Source of the DNA: Siphonodentalium dalli
Taxonomy: Eukaryota > Mollusca > Scaphopoda > Gadilida > Siphonodentaliidae
Assembly: GCA_032622095.1 (NCBI GenBank)
Contig: CP136063.1
Coordinates: 203,843,934 to 203,907,933, forward strand
Length of the DNA stretch: 64,000 bases
Direction: 5' to 3'
Shown: positions 34,145 through 43,909 of the stretch, piece after piece
Position numbering within the stretch: position 1 is the stretch's first letter
Layout: every line of letters begins with the position of its first letter
Notes under the pieces: model-generated
The model's database searches: none
What the model was told of the DNA's origin: nothing
The model's input: only the letters and a program-made list of their open reading frames with translations
Made by a program: the position numbers and the translations under genes

Positions 34145-34770
34145 GTCTGGAGTTTGATTCTTTGAAAGTAAACAACAAAACAGTTTTGTAGTTTTATTTT
34201 TATATACTTTTAGTTTTTTAACGAATATGTTCTCATTTCTCACCGTTGTATTATACTATTATATTAATATAAACTTTTAATAATAAACATTTTATTTATT
34301 TATTTTGTATTTATAAAACATAAACACTACCAGAGCCTAAGAACAGACCAAACCACTGTAAACAGGTGACATGCTGAAGTAAACTTACATCTAAATTCTA
34401 ATTATGTGATCCTGACCACACGTCGTGGCACCATGCAAGAATCCACTGGTGGATTATTCCTCCACAACATATATTTTTTTCCGAAGTCGGCCAAGGAGCT
34501 GAGAAATTACATGGGTTCCAGCTTGGCCTATTCCGACTCATCTGAGCGGTGTCCGGGTCCCAATAGGCCTCACTATAGGGCACACAATTAATCATGTCAT
34601 TACTGAGCCCCTTGGCCGATTTATGACAAAATAGAGTGCTAATTGTAAGTTGAAACACTAATTGTAAGTTGACAGTCTATTGAAACACCCCAGCACCACG
34701 CGATTAAAAATGGACGCCTCCCAGAGGGGTCAGAATAGGGCACCCATGTCATATTGCTCATGGTCCGTTT

Positions 34771-35880
34771 GTATGGGAGGCCAAATTCACATTTAATAAT
34801 TAATTGCGCTTAAGCGTAATCATTTGCGCTTAAGCGCAATTCATGGTTATATGTAACTAAACACCCCTGGTGAATAAATAGGTTTATCCATATTAGCTTA
34901 ACTTTAACTCATGTTTTCATTGATTTGGATGGGTAGGGAGCTAGCCCAACTTCTTTATCAAAATGGCTGACTCGCAATAGTATCACCTTCTGTTTTAGTT
35001 GGAGCGACTCGTGATAGCATTATATTATCATTATCTTCGGTATATATTAGTTGGGGCTACTCGCAATAGCATTACTTTCTGTATTAGTTGAGGCGACTTT
35101 GATTTTCTTCAATTTTCGAGTATACAGGCACCCCATATGAGGGAAGCAAGCCCTCGGTGACACCACATTCACATTATATGACCATGGAAATACTATAGAT
35201 TTGTGCAAGAGATGCTGATTTAATAAAAAAAACTAGAGCTCGAGGACTGAGACACCAAAGCTCCAGGAATAAGACACCAATTGTTTGGGACAGGGATGCT
35301 GATATGAAAATATTGTTTTTTCCCTGATTTAAGTCAATAAGTAAACCATATGAGGTAAGCAAGCCCTCATGCCGTGACATCACATGCATGCTATAGTATA
35401 TGACCATAGTAATGGCCCAAATCTGTGCAAAAATACATTAAAAAACATCATATAAAAAATTACTAGAGTTCCGGGAAGGAGACATCAATTCTTTGGATAT
35501 AGGGATGCTGATAATATGTAATTAGGGACTATCATTGTTGAACACATACTCTCAGTTGACTGTTGAGTACTCAGGCTAAAATTAGCCCAATATGCTCCTC
35601 TTGTGTTGCTAGGTGATACACCAGGTCATAGTTTATGGGTAGGTTAGATAGTAGTCACAATTACGCTTATGCGCAATTAATTGCGCTTAAGCACAATTAA
35701 TTACGCTTAAGCGTAAATGCCCTATTTGTGCTTAAGCACAATATGTGGTATTTGCGCTTAAGAGCAATTCATTGCGCTTAAATCCAAATAATTGCGCTTA
35801 AGCGCAATCAATTGCGCTTAAGCGCAATCAATTGCGCTTAAGCGCAATTCATTATTAAATGTGAATTTGGCTTCCCATAC
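34771..35880. mobile_element. 1.1-kb inverted-terminal element with GCGCTTAAGCGC arrays
   Basis: Ends GTATGGGARGCCAAATTCAC run about 50 bp inverted, each followed by GCGCTTAAGCG palindromes (five or more near the right end, 35665-35850). The interior holds two direct copies of a block of about 190 bp (CATATGAGGGAAGCAAGCCC near 35128 and 35350), also found at 26410. No clear duplication flanks it. Confidence 0.75.
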
Positions 35881-36348
35881 TTTTGTGTATCACAACAATT
35901 AATACGCAAGAAATGGTCCCACAAAGCCTGTAGGGTCGTGGCTGTATAGACTATATATATATATTGTCTTTGTTTGGGAAGACGTGTCCGACTTTGATTT
36001 GTATCTATATATATAGACCAAACTTCCAAACTCTGGGAACCATCATTTGCATATATCATCTTGAGTAATGAGTTGCCCGGAATTGGAATTTTCTATCAGA
36101 TGCCTCAAACTTCAGGCACAGGATTGCCCAGGAACCTATATATGGCATCAGTCAACTCTCCAAAGTTTTGATTTTGAATTTGTTTAAAACATATATAAAT
36201 GTTTGTCTGATGGGAAAAGCTTTTGCACACGAGTGTGTAATCAATAATCGTTAAAAACAAAATAGGAATCATTGTGTCCCGATTTTTTAAACAAGGAAAA
36301 TAGGTAACCAATTGTACATCACGCTGTTTGAGATTACATTATAGTATA

Positions 36349-37120
36349 AGCGAGATCATTGAGTCGCAGCCATATTTGATTCATCCAGCCCCCTTCCGCG
36401 GTTTAAGTGCTATATAGTTTATACTGTGATACAGGTCAAAGTTCTGATGTGCATTCCATATATGGAACTTTTTAATATTCATGATTCCATATATGGAGCT
36501 TTTGAATATTCATGAATTCCATATATGCAATCATGAATATTCATGAATTCCATATATGGAATGCACCGCCAGAACTTTAACCTGTAGCACTTAAAGGTAC
36601 TCAACCCGATAAAACTCCTCTCAATTACTATTTCAATGGCTTCGGGGGTCAAAAATATTTGATTCGAGTCGAGGAAGTCACCCATCAAAGCTCAGATTTG
36701 ATAGATATCGATTTTAGAAATCTATTATTTTTCATTATCGGGAATACTATCTGGCCCAGAACTCAGTAAAAATTGCGTTAAAATTACCACTTGATTTTAG
36801 AGTTATTCATCCTTGTCTGTTTGAATAGATTTTGAGTACACATCCAGAGCAGATTACGGCAGTTATTAGTACTAATCTCGAGAACATAACAAATTTGAAA
36901 AATCAATATCTAATAACTCTGAGCTTTGTTTGATGGGTTCCTCGACTCGAATCAAATATTTTTTACCCCCAAAGCCAAAGAAATAGTAATATAGGACCCT
37001 CTGATCGGATTGTTGTTGTTGGAATCTGTTGAGATGGGGACCCTCTTTACGGGTTGAGTACCTTTAAACCGCGGAATGAGAGCGGGGTGATCCAATAACG
37101 CCACACTCAGTGATCTCGCT
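36349..37120. mobile_element. TA-flanked foldback MITE, interrupted in its right arm
   Basis: Ends AGCGAGATCAYTGAGT are inverted and bordered by TA (36347-36348, 37121-37122). Both arms contain CCGCGGTTTAAGTGCTA or its complement. The core has four CCATATATGGAA palindromes alternating with AATATTCATGA. An AGGTACTC element splits the right arm at TTAA. It lies within 400 bp upstream of the GEMIN7 coding exon. Confidence 0.8.
36595..37063. mobile_element. AGGTACTC-type element nested in the TA-flanked foldback
   Basis: Ends AGGTACTCAACCCG and CGGGTTGAGTACCT are flanked by TTAA (36591-36594, 37064-37067). The left arm of the host palindrome predicts an empty site GCACTTAAACCGCGG, and removing this element plus one TTAA restores exactly that. 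This proves a 4-bp TTAA duplication for the family. Confidence 0.9.
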
Positions 37121-37150
37121 TAAAACAATTACAGTTGGTATACAGTAGTA

Positions 37151-37363
37151 CAGTAATGCCCAAAGTAATTGACCACTTAACCACAGCAGAATTATGGGTA
37201 ATGTTTTCAGGATTTAGTCGGAAATATGGCTGTTGCCATTCATCAGAAAGCTCTCGGCGAGAGCTTTCCGATGAATGGCAACAAGCCATATTTCCGACTA
37301 AATCCTGAAAAATTACCCATAATTCTGCTGTGGTTAAGTGGTCAATTTATTTGGGCATTACGG
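37151..37363. mobile_element. CAGTAATGC MITE upstream of the GEMIN7 exon
   Basis: TA flanks (37149-37150, 37364-37365), arms CAGTAATGCCCAAAGTAATT, and a long hairpin closing at CTCTCGGCGAGAG. It ends about 140 bp before the GEMIN7 splice acceptor. Confidence 0.85.
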
Positions 37364-37503
37364 TATACTGCCCACCGATAGTTATTTGGAAACAAACTAT
37401 CGGAAATTCCCAGCTGTTTGAAAATTTACCTTTGCACCCACCCAGCCTGCATGCTGGCACGTTCATGAATAGGCTTACATGGTTTTGCTATTTATTTTTG
37501 CAG

Positions 37504-37780
37504 GATGGATGATATGATTAAGCAGCAGCAGAGGACGTTCCTACGTGAGCGGTTCCTCAGAATGTTTGGAGCAATTTCGGGGATGAATGCGGAGTTCAGC
37601 TTGTATGAGAAAACTAACGTGAGGGGGTTGATTGGTGCCGTGGACGTTAACGTTGAACACATTCAAATTTCGGACCTAGAAACGGCGATGGGATGTGTTC
37701 CAGATGCAACCATTAGAACATCTGACGTTATATCATTTACAATTAATGACATCCCAGCATGTTCGTCGATGAAAACATGA
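37504..37780 (+). CDS. GEMIN7: Gemin7 (SMN-complex subunit), coding exon
   Basis: The protein has 91 residues with start ATG at 37505 and TGA at 37778. The exon begins directly after the acceptor TTTATTTTTGCAG (ending 37503), so upstream exons are non-coding or missing; no in-frame N-terminal extension is seen here. Gemin7 is an Sm-fold protein that pairs with Gemin6 and helps the SMN complex assemble Sm cores on snRNAs. Visible matches are QQQRTFLRERFLR (7-19), equivalent to the vertebrate EQRARAALRERYLR helix, then FSLYEKTNVRGLIGAVDVNV (Sm1-like strands), the IQISDL segment, a VPDATIRTSDVISF block equivalent to VQAEALLRCSDIISY, and a short tail. Human Gemin7 has 131 residues; the difference is mostly a longer disordered N-terminus. 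The vertebrate CDS also lies in a single exon. The main uncertainty is the true N-terminus. Confidence 0.9.
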
Positions 37781-37940
37781 CACAGGGGCCCGGTGGACTA
37801 TAGAACAAGTTGTTCATGATTTATGACTGTGTATCCGGTTCTTTGACCAGCGTTCTCGTAGATGGGTTGATACTTTATACACATTGGAATTGGGCATGCA
37901 TTCAGCTCGCGGATGTCGTCACATGCAGTATTGGCGTGAG

Positions 37941-37946
37941 AATAAA
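37941..37946 (+). promoter_or_regulatory. candidate GEMIN7 polyadenylation signal AATAAA
   Basis: A canonical AATAAA lies about 160 nt after the GEMIN7 stop codon, giving a plausible short 3' UTR. No earlier canonical hexamer was seen between the stop and this site. Functional use is inferred from position only. Confidence 0.5.
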
Positions 37947-38485
37947 TGGTGTATTGAGATGCCGATCTTTGTTAATTGATATGTTTTGTTTAGTCAGAGA
38001 AGCGTAATTAAACATTCACGCCCGAAAGGATTCTCCCACCCAGTTCGAAAAGCATACTTTGGATTGAGTGGGTCCAAATTCAAAGTTGGGCAATCGCTGA
38101 TCTGTTGGACCTCTCTAGTGGCAATGTCAGGTAATCATTGCGCTCAAATTTAGCTGTACAGTACGTTTAGGTTTACCTTTATCTTTCACACCATATAACG
38201 TATTTTAAAGATACGGATGACCCTCGTATTTGTTTTTGTGTAATTTATTAATTAAATTGTTTTAAATCAAAATTTTGAAAAAAACTAACGCCGGTATAAT
38301 ATCTGCTAGGGCACCCCGAGTCACCACACCAAATTTGGTTGAAATCGGACCAGCAGTCTACATATATAATTATGTAGACGAGGGAAACCATTTAGTAAAG
38401 AAAGTGTTAAATCTAATGCCGTCAACGAGAGGCGCTGCAAATAATCTACATAATGCTGATGATATATATGTCATATCTGTGTCAA

Positions 38486-38726
38486 CCCTTCTATACTAAA
38501 TGGATTCTCTCACATAATTATAGCAGTTTATATTGGAATAATCTATTATTAATTTGGAGGGGTGTTCAGGATATATAAGCAGACGACATGCAGAAAAACA
38601 GCTAATACTAGAGCAGAAGGATTCATATTCAATGGTGGGAAATGCTCAGATAATCAGTTGTTATAATTATCTGAACATTTACTAAGGTAACAACTACTCT
38701 CCAACGAGTATTTAGTAAATAAATGG
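38486..38726. mobile_element. piggyBac-like MITE (CTATACTAAATGG type)
   Basis: Left flank TCAA (mutated TTAA) and right TTAA at 38727-38730. Ends CCCTTCTATACTAAATGG and TATTTAGTAAATAAATGG. It has a shortened central hairpin around AGATAATCAG/TTATCTGAACA. Confidence 0.75.
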
Positions 38727-39591
38727 TTAACAATCTGTATTGTACACTATTGGTGAAAATAATGAGGCGAACAAGAGTGTTCATCACTTTAAAACCATAG
38801 AGCCCCATGCAGTAGAGGTACATCAATGTACAGATTATATTTCGCTTTACAGCGTAGCGTATTGTCGTTCCGAAATTTCCTCCAAAAAGAATATTGGAAT
38901 GTGTTGTCAAAATAGGGTTGCGTCCCGTACACCAATCCACCAGCGATGTGTTTTAAAGCAACAATAAAATCGAGCTTGTTTGAACTTCGAACCACAGTAT
39001 ATATATATCTAGAATCGTAACTATGGGGGGGGGGCTGGCATGTGCCCCTGAAATATGTCTGTGCCCCAACCATTTCTCCAAAAATGGGCCTCATACAAAC
39101 ATGTAAGATGCGTGGCATAAATGTAATGTACACAATCGCAACATTCAACACTAGCTACTTCCGAAGACAAATTTGATCGGGGCAAAGGCAGGACCAGGAA
39201 ATAATACATAGTCGTCAAAATCGGCACATATCAATAAAGTATATTGGAGAGCCTATATAGCAAGTCTGCTACATGTAACTTAGTGATATCTTTTGTTAAA
39301 AAATTGTCTGAATATCATTCATAGAAAAGTACAAAGCATATGATATATATAGCCCCCTTATTTACCCCCGAGTTTAAAACCGCAGAATGTTACCCCAACA
39401 TTGTTACCCCCCCCCCCCCTCTTCCAAACCCGGATACTTTGGCCCTCATGGTATGACATACCAGAACCCCACCCCCCCCCCAATATACCCCCTATACTTG
39501 GGAATGCTATATATATACGCCCATAACTATATTGCAAAGTATATCGGTGGGTTTGGTACATTAAAGATCTACCATCATTCCATAATATCCG

Positions 39592-39866
39592 ATGGGAAAT
39601 ATAAGAAGCTGCCTCGCCCGCGGGGAGGTTCGCATCAACAAAGGCGCGCGACCGTTTTCTCCGTGTCGTGCGTCGTCAGCACCGGTGGCAGCGAGACATC
39701 TAATGAAACGAGGCGATCCGAACATGGGTCGCCTTGGTGGGTCAGAATGGCGATTCGGTTCGCCGTCTCGCGACTCCTACGGCGTGCGAAATCGTTGGAT
39801 CGATTAGGCCCCGCGTGCATGCAGCGAGTATGCCGTTCATATTCTGACACCATGTGGTTTTCTATA
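39592..39866 (+). other. GC-rich, CpG-rich island with an unidentified reading frame
   Basis: Base composition changes abruptly from AT-rich or poly-C DNA to GC- and CpG-rich sequence for about 260 bp. The plus-strand frame 39592-39807 has 71 codons starting MGNIRSCLARGEV and ending YGVRNRWID. An overlapping frame also stays open to 39869. I recognise no domain. It could be a short coding exon, a promoter CpG island, or a transposon relic. Open frames are expected by chance in GC-rich DNA, so coding status is weak. Confidence 0.25.
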
Positions 39867-39997
39867 TGAAGAAATGCCTGAAAAAAATAACGCGTAAACT
39901 TGTGAATTTAAACTTTGTAGAACTCTCGAGGATTCTAGGTTCAGAGAGATCAATTAATGCCGAAGTGAGAGACATTGAGGAAATTATTTTGTCTTAA

Positions 39998-40435
39998 GCC
40001 TTTCAGTGCCAGGGGCCGATCTCATCGGCCCAGGGGCCGATCTCATCGGCCCTAATTTACGGTCTAGATAAAAAAAAAAATTGTTTTTTTTGGGGTTGAA
40101 TTTGTTTTGGGTATGCTTAAGCATGATATAGCGAATTAAAAAAAAACTGGATAAAACCTTAGGAGCATGTTATAACTCAAGTAAAGATTTTGATGCCCAT
40201 GAAAAACGTAAGATTCCCTAGCACTAAACCTACAAAATAAGTCTTAAAGAATATAAGAAAAAATTATTAAAATTGTAAAAAATTGTAAAACATAATAACA
40301 AATGATGAAAAATTGTTAGGCCAATGCATTCTCTTATATATGCGAGGCGACCTATGGTCGACTCGCATATATAAGAGAATGCATTGGCACAGGGTATATG
40401 GGTTGATACAAAAATCGGACCTGGCACTGAATGGG
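39998..40435. mobile_element. piggyBac-like MITE (CCCTTTCAGTGCCA type) with palindrome module
   Basis: TTAA lies at 39994-39997 and 40436-40439. The left end is mutated to GCCTTTCAGTGCCAGG; the right is CCTGGCACTGAATGGG. It contains a duplicated GGGGCCGATCTCATCGGCCC and one palindrome module at 40319-40388. It is about 180 bp longer than the copy at 2703. Confidence 0.8.
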
Positions 40436-40605
40436 TTAAAGCGCTCAATTGTAAAATATATACTAATGTTCAAGAACTTCATGCTAGCCGGATAATATAT
40501 ATGACAAGCTTATTGCTCCCACATCTGCAGCGTCGATCATGATAGGTATTGATATTATATATACATGTGGGCCAGATAACTTGGCTTGGCTGAGCATTGT
40601 TTTGG

Positions 40606-41362
40606 TTCGTATATTATACTAAATGGATTCTCCCATGCAGTCAGTTAAAATTTTGTGTACATCGGAATGTGTGCACAAAATTGTTTATTATTGATTTGCC
40701 GGGATGTACAGGTAATAAAAGCAGACGACAGATAAATAAAAGTACAGAATGAGTCCTATTTATTGAGGATAATGTTTAGATAATAAGTTCAACAAACAGG
40801 TCGTTTGCTGCATGCACTTATTATCTAAACATTTTATATGGGATAACTACTCATCAATGATGCTTTAGTGTATAGGTAGATCGTGTCACGAATCTCTACT
40901 AATGCTAACGCCCGTAGAGATCATATTCCACCAGTACAAAACCTGGGAAGTTTTGACATTATAAAATCGAAAAAATAACACAGAGAATATATTTCTTTGT
41001 TATTATATATTTATTAATAATGTACTTCACTGTAGGTAAAGGACCCAACTCGAAATTTCAGGATTTAAATGACTTTGTGAGCGATTTTGCTTTGAGTTCC
41101 TGACAATTATGATTTTTTTCCTGGGTAATTAATTGAATGTTTATTGCAATATCGGCTCTCAAAAGTCACAGAAAACATGAATGTTCTCGTTGGGACCTTC
41201 ACATACAGTGAAGTACACTATTAAGGAACAGATAATCATTAACAAATATATTCCCCGTGTTATAAGTTAAAAAAGTTCCCAGGTTTTGTTCTGGTGGAAT
41301 ATGATCTCTACGGGCGTTAGGCATAGTAGAGATTCATGGCATGATCTAGTGTACAGGAAGGG
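40606..41362. mobile_element. piggyBac-like MITE (CTATACTAAATGG type) with a nested foldback
   Basis: The left end TATTATACTAAATGGATTCT is slightly decayed. The right end AGGAAGGG is followed by TTAA (41363-41366). The element is split near its right terminus by 40877-41348. Its internal hairpin AGATAATAAGTTCAACAAAC is present. Confidence 0.75.
40877..41348. mobile_element. Mutator-like foldback element
   Basis: Long inverted ends start TAGATCRTGYCAYGAATCTC and extend about 80 bp (ACGCCCGTAGAGATCATATT, AACCTGGGAA). The flanks are GTGTATAGG and GTGTACAGG (40868-40876, 41349-41357), a 9-bp duplication with one difference. Duplication length and long TIRs fit Mutator-like elements; no transposase is seen. 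Confidence 0.8.
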
Positions 41363-41366
41363 TTAA

Positions 41367-41847
41367 AGGTACTCAACCCGTAAAGAGGGTCCCCATCTCA
41401 ACAGATTCCAACAACAACAATCCGATCAGAGGGTTCTATATTACTATTTCTTTGGCTTTGGGGGGTAAAAAATATTTGATTCGAGTCGAGGAACCCATCA
41501 AACAAAGCTCAGAGTTATTAGATATTGATTTTTGAAAATTCTTATGTTCTCGAGATGAGTACCAATAACTGCCGTCAATTTGGTAACCTGCTCGAGATTT
41601 TACGCCAAAATTCTATTCAAACAGACAAGGATGGATAACTCTATAATCAAGTGGGTAATAATAACGAATTTTTGACAGTCTTCTGGGCCAGAAAGAATTC
41701 CCGATAATGAAAAATAATAGATTTCTAAAATCGATATCTAACAAATCTGAGCTTTGATGGGTGACTTCCTCGACTCGAATCAAATATTTTTGACCCCCGA
41801 AGCCATTGAAATAGTAATTGAGAGGAGTTTTATCTGGTTGAGTACCT
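41367..41847. mobile_element. AGGTACTC-type element abutting a MITE
   Basis: Ends AGGTACTCAACCCG and GGTTGAGTACCT sit between TTAA (41363-41366) and TTAA (41848-41851). Its left TTAA is also the right TTAA of the neighbouring CTATACTAAATGG MITE. So one of the two inserted exactly at the other's target duplication. Confidence 0.85.
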
Positions 41848-42765
41848 TTAAACCCAATGCATACTCTATAATCTACTATCTATAGACTATATATATATAT
41901 AGTATAGCATTTACAATTACTTATCTCGCCTAAAATATGAATGCTAATCACGTCACATTATATAACACATTATATTACAATATATTAATTGGTATATTAC
42001 GCCTCATTATATTTTCGTAAACGAAATCACTGGTATGGGCGGATCAACATAATTCATTTATGATAAAAAACGAAAATATAGAGTTTTATTTTAAAGGTAT
42101 CGTGTGAAAATTCACTTTTCGTGTAATCGGGAAATATCTTCCGTTTCCTCACTATATATATATTTACACTGTTTTATTCGTGTATAACTTTTCAAGTTCC
42201 CATCAGGATTTATTAGTCATATTTTCTATATTTAGTAAATGATTCCGTTTGATAGTTATTTATCGCCCCTTACGGTGATATACTTACATAGATCTGAATC
42301 AGGAATCATCTGAACATACTAATGTGTTTGTATTGTTAACTTAATGATATTCCGGGTATATCTGCGTTTGAAATACATGAATACCCCGAAGAATAACAAC
42401 TTGTAGATAAGACTTAGTCGTTTCTTCTATTGTGAATCTTATGTCGGGTTGACTTTGATGTCTCAATACTAATGTGTCTCGTTGGGACATAAACATCGGA
42501 ATAAATGTTATATGAGAACGAATAACGTTATATGCAACCTGTGCTATATACTGTACATACTCTGTATGCATATATGACTCACTGTCTGGAAATTGTTTTG
42601 AAGGCCTACCTAATACTCAAAACATCAGATACAATTTCGAGGGGAAGTGCATTGTGCTGTTCCAGTATAATGGTATATCTGCTCTGAGTCAATATACGAA
42701 TGCATGTATAATTCAGATTGATACGCTTCCCAACTCTCGGTGAAAGGGCTTCATTTTTAAGGATG

Positions 42766-42950
42766 TCACCGTATCCGAACTGGTTAGGTCGTGGATAAGA
42801 TCGCAGTCTGGGATAGATGAGGTTGGCGCGGGTTCGAACCTCGACATGGGCGAAAATATGGACCGGTTTCGTGATTGATCTCATTTGAGGGACATCTCAA
42901 TGTGCCATTCTGATCGATATATGTCCATTTAGATAAGCAAATTATAGATA
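42766..42950 (+). mobile_element. tRNA-headed SINE
   Basis: A tRNA-like head contains an A-box-like TGGTTAGGTCG and a consensus B box GGTTCGAACCT (about 42831). A unique body follows: GGGACATCTCAATGTGCCAT, then TCGATATATGTCCATTT. The body recurs without the head at about 31155-31215, which supports a mobile SINE rather than a tRNA gene. It does not fold into an intact cloverleaf that I can see. Confidence 0.7.
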
Positions 42951-43515
42951 TGCCGAAGTTATTTCGGATAGATAAACAAATTATTTTGTTTCTCAGGGAA
43001 AGCCTCCGCAAAAAAAAAACAAGCTTGCACCTCTGCGTGTATAACAAAATGTTCATGCAATTCTGTACATATGCACCCGTCATTCAATTGCGAACCGTAT
43101 TTACAGGGGACGTGTCTTCGATTGTGCTGTCGCTTATTATACACATGGAATGCCACGAATAATTACATGATTGATTCTTGCCAATTTTTTAAAGGCTGAT
43201 TTGGTATTACTTTTGTAATTACGTAGATCTTGTTAGCCATTTAGTAAAACAGCGGTGACTGGTTTCCGTGCATGGTATATATTGCAAATTTGCCAGGAAA
43301 ATTTGCCATTCATTAATTTATGTGAACATATATAGCCTTAGTGTGCGTGGATGCACACACCCGCAAGTTAGCCTGATATGTTTTGCAAGCATTTCGTCAT
43401 AGAATACTATATGGTACCAGAAAATGAACATAAACAGGTATAAATACATCTTTACAAAAGCTAACGACATGAGAAGTAAAATTTTGGTAGTTTCACATGT
43501 AACGGTGCTACTTAA

Positions 43516-43719
43516 CCCTTTCAGTGCCAATTCCGATTTTTGTAATACCCATATTTCCTTGATCATTTTTCAAATTCATTGATTATAATAATATGATACA
43601 TTGATGGAAAGAGCTCTTAGCTCTTTCCATCAATGTATCGCATTATTATAATCAATAAATTTGAAAAATTATCAAGGAAATATGGGTTGATACAAAAATC
43701 GGACTTGGCACTGAAAGGG
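43516..43719. mobile_element. complete 204-bp piggyBac-like hairpin MITE
   Basis: TTAA flanks (43512-43515, 43720-43723). Ends CCCTTTCAGTGCCAA and TTGGCACTGAAAGGG. The whole element is one long palindrome closing at GAGCTCTTAGCTC. It is the type copy for the truncated 1929-2079 and lacks the CCAATGCATT module that sits in the same terminal family at 2703 and 39998. Confidence 0.9.
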
Positions 43720-43909
43720 TTAAATTTGCCTTCAAATTGATTCTTGTGAGATAATTACATGCAGCATAGAGGCAAATTTCGATAGCATTGTACTGGTGAA
43801 ACTAGATAGGTTTACTTCTAACGTATATAGTTAGCTGTGGTACAGGTGCATTTTATAAGCATATGTATGTTCGTTTTTCTGGCATATTGTAGATCCTTAT
43901 AGCTTTCTA

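Noticed and set aside
39387-39590. Proline-rich N-terminal part of a 160-codon plus-strand frame
   Set aside because: Product of poly-C low-complexity DNA; only the following GC-rich island is worth attention.
42766-42850. Functional tRNA gene
   Set aside because: A good B box is present, but there is no intact cloverleaf and the sequence continues into a body repeated elsewhere, so a SINE is more likely.
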